This document shows positions 28,743-35,234 of a stretch of 64,000 bases of DNA, in pieces. A program made the position numbers and the translations under genes. A model generated the notes under the pieces. It was not told the origin of the DNA, ran no database searches, and worked only from the letters and a program-made list of their open reading frames with translations. The stretch spans positions 1 through 64,000 of the forward strand of contig DAIMGJ010000007.1 in the NCBI GenBank assembly GCA_036723975.1. The letters run 5' to 3'. Each line of letters begins with the position of its first letter. Position 1 is the first letter of the stretch. The stretch is from JAILEN01 sp036723975. GTDB taxonomy: Bacteria > Bacillota > Clostridia > Lachnospirales > Lachnospiraceae.

Positions 28743-30053
28743 TTATTTAATAACCTTTAAAATCATGGGCTTTGGAGAAACCTTTTCCTCTGAAAATCCA
28801 TAGGCTTCATTTACCATGGAAATTGCCTGGTCAACCGCTTCTTTCTTGTTGCCGTACACGGTCGCAAGAACGTCACCTTTCTTCACTTCATCTCCCACCT
28901 TTTTACGTAAAACAACACCTACAGACATATCAATGACATCATCTTTTGTTGCTCTTCCGCCACCCATAATCATGGAAGCGCGTCCGATTTCTTCAGCCTG
29001 AATCTCTTTTACAAATCCATCGGCATCTGCTTTTACATCTTCAATGAAAGTCGCTTTTAATAAGTCTTCGATATGATCTACATCAGAAGGATTTCCGCCC
29101 TGAATCTTAATAAATGTTTTAAACATCTCATAAGCTTTTCCGGTAGCAATGGCTTCTTCCAGCATCTCTCTTGCTTTTTCTTTGGAAAGACTGTCATCGG
29201 AAAGCATCATCATCTGCTCACCTAAAGTATAAATGAGTTCCATAAAATCCTTTGGACCGTGTCCTTTTAAGGAATCAATGGCTTCCATTACTTCCAAAGT
29301 ATTACCTACAGCATATCCGAGAGGTTCATCCATATTGGTAAGCACCGCTACCATTTTTCTTCCGGCGCGTCTCCCGATTTCCACCATGGCAGTTGCCAAT
29401 TTTTCAGCCTCTGCCTGATCCTTCATAAAGGCACCGGAACCAACTTTAACATCCAAACAGATTCCATCGGCACCACTGGCTAACTTCTTGCTCATAATAG
29501 AAGATGCAATCAAAGGAATAGAATTTACGGTTGCGGTGGTATCACGAAGTGCATAGATTTTTTTATCTGCAGGTGCAAGATTTTTGGTTTGTCCTGCCAC
29601 TGCTATTCCATGTTCTTTTACATTATTTAAAAAAGTTTCTTCGCTGATGGCAGTCTGAAATCCCGGGAAAGCTTCCAGTTTATCAATGGTACCGCCGGTA
29701 TGTCCCAAACCTCTTCCGGACATCTTTGCCACCGGCACCCCCAAAGAAGCGATGAGTGGTCCCAGCACAAGGGTTGTCTTATCGCCAACACCACCGGTAG
29801 AATGCTTATCAATTTTCAGACCCGGAATAGAGGATAAATCCAGTTCATCTCCTGAGTTTTTCATTGCCATGGTAAACTCATAGGTCTCTTCATCCGTCAT
29901 TCCGTTAAAGACAACCGCCATAAGATATGCAGACATCTGATAGTCCGGAATATCTCCGCAGGTATATCCGTTAATCAAATACGATATCTCATCCTTGGTA
30001 AGCGCCTGTCCTTTTTTCTTTTTTTCAATTAAGTCATACATTTGATATTTCAT
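28743..30053 (-). CDS. pdp: Pyrimidine-nucleoside phosphorylase
   Basis: A 436-residue enzyme that splits uridine, deoxyuridine or thymidine with phosphate (nucleoside salvage). Seen: KIDKHSTGGVGDK (phosphate site), MSGRGLGHTGGTIDKLE, and the AS-x-IMSKKLASGADGICLDVKVG active-site segment. The length and Lys/Ser pattern fit the Firmicutes broad-specificity enzyme rather than a strict thymidine phosphorylase, though the two are hard to separate by eye. 12 bp after rlmH. Confidence 0.92.
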   Translation of the reverse strand: MKYQMYDLIEKKKKGQALTKDEISYLINGYTCGDIPDYQMSAYLMAVVFNGMTDEETYEFTMAMKNSGDELDLSSIPGLKIDKHSTGGVGDKTTLVLGPLIASLGVPVAKMSGRGLGHTGGTIDKLEAFPGFQTAISEETFLNNVKEHGIAVAGQTKNLAPADKKIYALRDTTATVNSIPLIASSIMSKKLASGADGICLDVKVGSGAFMKDQAEAEKLATAMVEIGRRAGRKMVAVLTNMDEPLGYAVGNTLEVMEAIDSLKGHGPKDFMELIYTLGEQMMMLSDDSLSKEKAREMLEEAIATGKAYEMFKTFIKIQGGNPSDVDHIEDLLKATFIEDVKADADGFVKEIQAEEIGRASMIMGGGRATKDDVIDMSVGVVLRKKVGDEVKKGDVLATVYGNKKEAVDQAISMVNEAYGFSEEKVSPKPMILKVIK

Positions 30054-30065
30054 AATTTCACCATC

Positions 30066-30545
30066 CTATTTGTGATATGGTTCATTTCGCATAATACGAA
30101 ATCCCCTGTAAACCTGTTCCAACAAAATCACACGCATCAACTGATGCGGAAAGGTCATATCCGAAAAGGAAATCTTATAGTTTGCTCGTTTTTTTACCTC
30201 ATCGGAAAGTCCCAAAGAACCACCGATGACAAATACAAGATGACTGTCTCCGGTATTCATGCGTTCTTCCATAAATCTCGAAAAGCCGACCGAATCCAAT
30301 TTCTTTCCAAGAATATCGAGAGCAATCACATATGCGTTATCCGGGATCTTCGAAAGAAGCTTATTCCCTTCCGTATGAAGTATTTGCAAAAGTTCCGTAT
30401 CGCTTAAATTTTCCTTTGTTTTTTCATCCGATACCTCCACAATGGATACAGATGCGTATTTTGAAAGACGCTTTGCATATTCATCTATGGCATCCCGATA
30501 AAACTTTTCTTTAATTTTTCCAACAGTTAATACAGTGATTTTCAT
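30066..30545 (-). CDS. rlmH: 23S rRNA (pseudouridine1915-N3)-methyltransferase RlmH
   Basis: A 159-residue SPOUT methyltransferase acting on helix 69 of 23S rRNA in assembled 70S ribosomes. Seen: FVIGGSLGLSDEVKKRANYKISFSDMTFPHQLMRVILLEQVYRGFRI, with the C-terminal HxxxH-less YRGFRI-NEPYHK signature. The ATG shares one base with the upstream stop (TAATG). Confidence 0.95.
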   Translation of the reverse strand: MKITVLTVGKIKEKFYRDAIDEYAKRLSKYASVSIVEVSDEKTKENLSDTELLQILHTEGNKLLSKIPDNAYVIALDILGKKLDSVGFSRFMEERMNTGDSHLVFVIGGSLGLSDEVKKRANYKISFSDMTFPHQLMRVILLEQVYRGFRIMRNEPYHK

Positions 30546-31642
30546 TACGGATAATAAATATAATTACTCTTTATAACATCGGAGTTCATTCCATGCTCAT
30601 CGATTGCAATTACCGATAAAATATTATTGCCTTCGGGAACCAAAATCGGCTCCGTATACATTGCCGAATCAACAGTAGGCATGGTATCGTCCCAAGTATA
30701 ATACAAAGACACGCCTTCTGTTTCGCAGGTAATCGTAAGATAGGTTGGTTTCGTAACCACCCCGCCTGTGGGCGAAATCTCCGGTGTCATCGGCATCACA
30801 TAAGAAATCTCATAGGTTTCAGACGCCACACCGGAAAGCTTTCCCTCGTCGTTAACACAGACTGCTGAAAGCGTTGTCTTTCCCTGATTTGTAATCTTTA
30901 TAGGTTCTTCATAAAGTTTACCGTTTTTCTCTGACGGAGAAGTTCCGTCCAAGGTATAGTATATTCTATAACCTTCCGGACTTATAAGTTCCACCGCAAC
31001 ATTGCTGTCGTACTTTCCGCTTTCCAGTGAAAACGTAGGTGCAAAGGACTCATATTTTTTTAATGCTTCCAACTGTTCCTCGTTCAAATCCAGTTTTGAC
31101 AAATCCTTAATCTTAGGGAAATTTTCGGTTTTATCATATAAAACAGCCAAAAGGGTAACGACTTCCACACTGTCCTTATTTAGATCATATGCTTTAAGAA
31201 AAGCATCTTCTGCCTTCTCGTATTCTTCCAATTTGTAATAGGACTTTCCCAAAACAATGTAGGAATCGAAATTCGCTTTTTCCTCAATGGACTTTTCCAA
31301 AAAAGCTATGGCATTTGTATAATCATTTTGCTCATAATAGGACAATGCCTCATTATAATAACCGGCATAGGAATGTCTGTAATATGTAACCGTGGATAAA
31401 ACAACAGCAACCAAAACAAACGCAATCGCTGTAATTACAATCATCTTATATTCAAACTTATTGCTTTCTTTCCTGGCATTTGCATCTGAAATCGGCGTCG
31501 GTTTTTTTGTGCTCGCAAGCATTTCCGGAAGGAAATCATCCTCCAAAGGATTATAATCCGGAACTACCTGAATGGGTCTTCCACAGTCGTTGCAAATTAT
31601 ACTACCCTCTTCAATTTTTGCCTCGCAAAAAGGACAAATCAT
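30545..31642 (-). CDS. Zinc-ribbon, membrane-anchored TPR protein with chitobiase-like repeats
   Basis: A 365-residue protein with a clear domain order: N-terminal zinc ribbon (C3, C6, C17, C20), a disordered linker, one membrane helix (about residues 68-88), two or three TPR units (about 92-165), then two copies of a beta-rich module (about 205-285 and 290-365) with the repeated pattern YYTLDGTxP / YYTWDDTMP typical of the chitobiase C-terminal (CHB_HEX_C) fold. The zinc ribbon would be cytosolic and the TPR and beta modules extracytoplasmic. Function unknown. GGGGAG lies before the ATG. It was probably co-transcribed with fhs before the insertion sequence landed 15 bp upstream of its ATG. 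Confidence 0.75.
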   Translation of the reverse strand: MICPFCEAKIEEGSIICNDCGRPIQVVPDYNPLEDDFLPEMLASTKKPTPISDANARKESNKFEYKMIVITAIAFVLVAVVLSTVTYYRHSYAGYYNEALSYYEQNDYTNAIAFLEKSIEEKANFDSYIVLGKSYYKLEEYEKAEDAFLKAYDLNKDSVEVVTLLAVLYDKTENFPKIKDLSKLDLNEEQLEALKKYESFAPTFSLESGKYDSNVAVELISPEGYRIYYTLDGTSPSEKNGKLYEEPIKITNQGKTTLSAVCVNDEGKLSGVASETYEISYVMPMTPEISPTGGVVTKPTYLTITCETEGVSLYYTWDDTMPTVDSAMYTEPILVPEGNNILSVIAIDEHGMNSDVIKSNYIYYP

Positions 31643-31657
31643 ATATTACTCTCCCCT

Positions 31658-31665
31658 AATACTAG
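31658..31665. repeat. Target-site duplication, left copy
   Basis: AATACTAG, identical to 33523-33530 on the other side of the insertion sequence. Eight bp is the duplication length of IS6-type elements. Confidence 0.9.
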
Positions 31666-31687
31666 GGTAGTATCAAATTTACTACCC
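31666..31687. repeat. Left end of insertion sequence, itself palindromic
   Basis: The first 22 bp form part of an inverted repeat, GGGTAGTA (31665-31672) with TACTACCC (31680-31687), and include the terminal repeat shared with the right end. Confidence 0.7.
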
Positions 31688-31715
31688 GTTTTTAGTTCTA
31701 AAACCTTGATTTATC

Positions 31716-31753
31716 GGGAGGTTAAAATAAAATGAGCATTGACCTCCCTTTTT
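31716..31753 (+). terminator. Terminator-like hairpin ahead of the transposase promoter
   Basis: GGGAGGT (31716-31722) pairs with ACCTCCC (31742-31748) and is followed by five T on the plus strand. It would stop transcripts entering the element from the left before they reach the transposase gene, a common way for IS elements to limit impinging transcription. Confidence 0.6.
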
Positions 31754-31761
31754 GGTATAAT
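31753..31761 (+). promoter_or_regulatory. Extended -10 promoter of the transposase gene
   Basis: TGGTATAAT (31753-31761) is a perfect extended -10 element about 35 bp upstream of the transposase start. No good -35 hexamer is at 17 bp spacing (TGAGCA), consistent with reliance on the extended -10. Confidence 0.6.
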
Positions 31762-31795
31762 GTCAGCGACCAAACCTTCATAAACCAAGGAGACA

Positions 31796-33247
31796 ATGCT
31801 CGTGAACATTATACTTTATTTACTTCAAATCATTCAACAACTCTATCAACAAAACTGCTGGCTGATAAATTTCATCTGCAGATATATACCGCTTAAGCAA
31901 TGGGCTTTCGATGACTCCCATTCACCAAAATATCAAAAGTTCAAAGTTGATGAACTGCCTAAGATTGTCTATTACCATCATGACTGGGATTGGAAAGATC
32001 TCAACAACTACTATACCCAGCGCTATGGTAAACCTGTTAAGCCTATCAAGAGACGTTCTGAGTGTGACATTCCGGAGGATTGCACATGCCCTTCATGTCA
32101 TGCACCTCAGCCTTATCTCTACAAAAACAATGGCAAGGCCGGCCAGATACTGTGTAAGATCTGCCAGACTGCATTCACTCCTGGTGACAACCGCTTTGAT
32201 AATCAGATGTCTCTAAAGTGTCCGCACTGTCAGCACACTCTTGTCCGCCAGAAAGACCGTAAGCATTTCGTCATCCATAAGTGCGTTAATCCCAAGTGTC
32301 CTTACTATCTCCGCAATCTAAAGAAAGTTGATAAAGAAGACCTTGATGAAGACTATGGGAAAAATAAATATAAGCTTCACTACATCTACCGCGAATTCAC
32401 GATAGATTTCTTTAAGATGGACTTAAATTCTCTTCCGAAGAATGCATCATCGCTTAAGTTTAATAAGCACAACGCATATATCATGTCTCTTTGCCTTACA
32501 TTCCACGTCAATCTTGGATTATCTCTTCGTAAAACAAGGCAGGCATTATCTGATCTATATGGCATATCTATATCCCATCAGCAGATCGCCAACTACTGCA
32601 AAACAGCAGCCATCTGTGTTAAACCTTTTGTAGATAACTATCCCTACGAAAAGGGTTCTGCATTTGCTGCTGACGAAACATATATCAAAGTCCGCGGAAT
32701 CAAAGGTTATGTTTGGCTTATACTCAATGCTGCCACCAGAGCCATCATTGGTTATCAGATATCTGACAATCGTGGTGTCGGGCCCTGCATTCTTGCCATG
32801 CGAATGGCCTTCAAAGGTATCACTGAACTCCCCAAAAACTTTAAGTTCATAGCTGATGGTTACAGCGCATATCCTTTAGCTGCACAGCAGTTCTTCCGCC
32901 ATTTTGGAGAAAAGTTCAAGTTTGAAATCACCCAGGTAATCGGTCTCCAAAACAATGACGAAGTATCCAAGGAATATCGTCCATTTAAGCAGATGATAGA
33001 ACGCCTTAACCGTACTTACAAAGCCTCATATCGCATCACCAATGGATTCGATAATTACGATGGTGCCAACTATGATCTGACTCTCTGGGTTGCGTATTAC
33101 AACTTTCTGAGACCACACAAACACAATGGCTTCAAGCCTCCAGTTGTAGATGACATACTCTCAAAAGCTGAAAACATGCCAGCCAAATGGCAAACAATGA
33201 TATACTTCGGCCAGAAAAAGATACTGGAGCTTCAGGAAGCCAGCTGA
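31796..33247 (+). CDS. DDE transposase with N-terminal zinc ribbons
   Basis: A 483-residue transposase. The N-terminal third holds two zinc-ribbon-like cysteine sets (C98/C101/C120/C123 and C142/C145/C163/C168) for DNA binding, then a helix-turn-helix-like stretch (LSLRKTRQALSDLYGISISHQQIANYC). The catalytic domain shows AADETYIKV (D293), FIADGYSAY (D354) and MIERLNRTYK (E402), an RNase H-like DDE triad. The first D motif and the 8-bp duplication resemble IS6-type elements, but the D-E gap of 47 residues is longer than the usual IS6 spacing of about 34. The ATG at 31796 is only 3 nt from AAGGAG; the GTG at 31802 has better spacing and may be the real start. Confidence 0.9.
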   Translation: MLVNIILYLLQIIQQLYQQNCWLINFICRYIPLKQWAFDDSHSPKYQKFKVDELPKIVYYHHDWDWKDLNNYYTQRYGKPVKPIKRRSECDIPEDCTCPSCHAPQPYLYKNNGKAGQILCKICQTAFTPGDNRFDNQMSLKCPHCQHTLVRQKDRKHFVIHKCVNPKCPYYLRNLKKVDKEDLDEDYGKNKYKLHYIYREFTIDFFKMDLNSLPKNASSLKFNKHNAYIMSLCLTFHVNLGLSLRKTRQALSDLYGISISHQQIANYCKTAAICVKPFVDNYPYEKGSAFAADETYIKVRGIKGYVWLILNAATRAIIGYQISDNRGVGPCILAMRMAFKGITELPKNFKFIADGYSAYPLAAQQFFRHFGEKFKFEITQVIGLQNNDEVSKEYRPFKQMIERLNRTYKASYRITNGFDNYDGANYDLTLWVAYYNFLRPHKHNGFKPPVVDDILSKAENMPAKWQTMIYFGQKKILELQEAS

Positions 33248-33274
33248 TTGTTTTTAGATTCTGAGCCCGAGGTA

Positions 33275-33446
33275 TCAACCTAGCCACCGCGTTAGCGGCA
33301 TTGCCCTTGATGGCACAAAAAATAACTGCTACACTGCTGTAATCGACGGAGAAAATCTGATTGTTCTTGAGTTCTTCGCCGTCGGTGATTTACCGTCAGC
33401 AGTTATTTTTTGTGCTGTCAAGGGTGGCGTCCGGCTACCTCAACCT
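33275..33446 (+). other. Long hairpin in the non-coding tail of the insertion sequence
   Basis: The 27-nt arms 33304-33330 and 33398-33424 pair along their whole length if two G-U pairs are allowed (positions 8 and 9 of the arms). Inside, a second stem forms between roughly 33341-33352 (ATCGACGGAGAA) and 33374-33389 (TTCGCCGTCGGTGAT). Outside, weaker complementarity continues (GCCACCGCG region with GGCGTCCGGC region). No convincing open frame occupies it. It could be a transcript end structure, a structured RNA or an end-recognition feature of the element. Confidence 0.75.
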
Positions 33447-33522
33447 ATATATCTGCAATTTTCAAGGTTCATCTGAGCCTATTTTTTATACCCAGTTTTT
33501 TCATAGATCATTTGACACTATC

Positions 33523-33530
33523 AATACTAG
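33523..33530. repeat. Target-site duplication, right copy
   Basis: AATACTAG, identical to 31658-31665. It contains the reverse complement of the fhs stop codon (TAG at 33527-33529), so the insertion fell exactly at the end of fhs. Confidence 0.9.
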
Positions 33531-35197
33531 AACAATCCGGTGATATTTCCATCAGAATCCACATCGATTTTATATGCTGCCGGTTCTTTCGGAAGACCCG
33601 GCATTGTCATAATACTTCCCAAAACAGCAACTGCAAATCCGGCACCTGCGGAAGGATATACTTCGCGAACGGAAATACGATATCCGGAAGGTCGTCCCAG
33701 TTTCTTTGGATCATCGGATAAAGAATACTGCGTTTTTGCCATACAAACCGGGCATTTTCCCATACCAAGTTCTTCCAGCTTTTCCAGACTCTTAAGTGCT
33801 GCCGGCGCGTAATCCACACCATCGGCACCGTAGATTTCTCTGGCAATGGTTTCGATTTTGTCTTTTAAGGACATCTCATCCGGATATAATACTTTAAAGT
33901 CGGATTTCTTGTTTTCCAAGACCTCAAGGACTTTGTTTGCAAGTTCGATTCCGCCTTCGCCACCTTTTTCCCATACTTCGGAAAGTGCAAATTCACATCC
34001 TCTTTCTTCACAGAAAGAACGGACAAACTCTGTTTCCGCTTCGGAATCCGTAACAAAGGAATTTAAAGTTACAACAATCGGTACATTGTATTTCTGTAAA
34101 TTTTCGATATGCTTTTCTAAGTTTACAACACCTTTTTTAAGTGCATCTAAGTTTTCTTCGGAAAGGTTTTCTTTCTTTACCCCACCGTTATATTTTAAAG
34201 CACGAATGGTAGCCACCAAAACAACCGCATCCGGACGAAGGCCTGCCATACGACACTTAATATCAAAGAATTTTTCAGCACCCAAGTCCGCACCGAATCC
34301 GGCCTCAGTAACTACGATATCCGCAAGCTTTAAGGCTGCTTTTGTAGCACGAACGGAGTTACATCCATGTGCAATATTGGCAAATGGACCACCGTGAATA
34401 ATTGCCGGTGTATGCTCCAGTGTCTGAATCAGGTTTGGAGCAAATGCATCTTTTAAAAGAGCAAGCATAGAACCTACTGCCTGTAAATCCTTGGCAGTAA
34501 CCGGTTCTCCTTTATAGTTGTATGCCACAATGATACGACCCAGGCGCTCACGTAAATCGTCATAATCGGTTGCCAGGCAAAAGATTGCCATAATCTCGGA
34601 GGCTACGGTAATCACAAAATGGTCCTCACGAACCACACCGTCCCCTTTGGCGCCTAAACCAACAACCACATTACGAAGCACGCGATCGTTCATGTCTTCA
34701 CAACGTTTCCAAACAATCTGTCTCGGGTCGATACCAAGTTCGTTACCCTGCTGAATATGATTATCCAAAAGGGCTGCCAAAAGGTTATTGGCAGATGTAA
34801 TTGCATGAAAATCTCCGGTAAAATGAAGATTCAAATCCTCCATGGGAACTACCTGTGCATAGCCACCGCCTGCGGCTCCACCTTTAATACCGAAACACGG
34901 ACCTAAAGACGGCTCACGAAGAGCAAGAACTGCCTTTTTGTTTAATTTACCAAAGGCCTGTCCCAAACCAACGGATGTGGTTGTTTTTCCTTCCCCTGCA
35001 GGGGTTGGATTGATGGCGGTTACCAACACCAATTTACCATCCGGGTTGTTCTTTGTTTTAGAAAGCAAATCTTCGGATAACTTTGCTTTATACTTTCCGT
35101 ATAGCTCCAAATCATCCATCTCGATGTCTAAACTTTTTGCCACCTCCGCAATTGGCAGCATTTTTGCTTCCTGAGCAATCTGAATGTCGCTTTTCAT
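33527..35197 (-). CDS. fhs: Formate-tetrahydrofolate ligase
   Basis: A 556-residue ATP-dependent ligase making 10-formyl-THF from formate (one-carbon metabolism, purine synthesis, acetogenic branch). Seen: the ATP-site loop TPAGEGKTTTSVGLGQAF, EPSLGPCFGIKGGAAGGGYAQVVPMEDLNLHFTGD, and full family length. The frame is open to 35320, but the ATG at 35197 has GAGGAG upstream and gives the standard N-terminus and length. Its stop codon lies inside the right target duplication of the insertion sequence, so the element has cut it from the zinc-ribbon/TPR gene that used to follow about 20 bp downstream. Confidence 0.97.
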   Translation of the reverse strand: MKSDIQIAQEAKMLPIAEVAKSLDIEMDDLELYGKYKAKLSEDLLSKTKNNPDGKLVLVTAINPTPAGEGKTTTSVGLGQAFGKLNKKAVLALREPSLGPCFGIKGGAAGGGYAQVVPMEDLNLHFTGDFHAITSANNLLAALLDNHIQQGNELGIDPRQIVWKRCEDMNDRVLRNVVVGLGAKGDGVVREDHFVITVASEIMAIFCLATDYDDLRERLGRIIVAYNYKGEPVTAKDLQAVGSMLALLKDAFAPNLIQTLEHTPAIIHGGPFANIAHGCNSVRATKAALKLADIVVTEAGFGADLGAEKFFDIKCRMAGLRPDAVVLVATIRALKYNGGVKKENLSEENLDALKKGVVNLEKHIENLQKYNVPIVVTLNSFVTDSEAETEFVRSFCEERGCEFALSEVWEKGGEGGIELANKVLEVLENKKSDFKVLYPDEMSLKDKIETIAREIYGADGVDYAPAALKSLEKLEELGMGKCPVCMAKTQYSLSDDPKKLGRPSGYRISVREVYPSAGAGFAVAVLGSIMTMPGLPKEPAAYKIDVDSDGNITGLF

Positions 35198-35234
35198 ACT
35201 GTACTTTTTCTCCTCTTTCTTAAATTTATAGCAT

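Larger units (their letters stand above)
31666..33522 (+). mobile_element. Insertion sequence with 8-bp target duplication
   Basis: A 1857-bp element flanked by perfect AATACTAG duplications. The ends are imperfect inverted repeats: the left end GGTAGTATCAAAT and the inverted right end GATAGTGTCAAAT agree at 11 of 13 positions, with looser similarity further in. It carries one transposase gene, a terminator-like hairpin and an extended -10 promoter in front of it, and a roughly 275-bp non-coding tail with a long hairpin. The intact duplications and open transposase frame indicate a recent, possibly active insertion. The 8-bp duplication fits the IS6 family, but the element is about twice the usual IS6 length, so it may be a distinct group. 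Confidence 0.92.

Noticed and set aside
33846..34397. Plus-strand open frame of 183 codons
   Set aside because: Antisense to fhs, which is full length and well conserved in the other frame.
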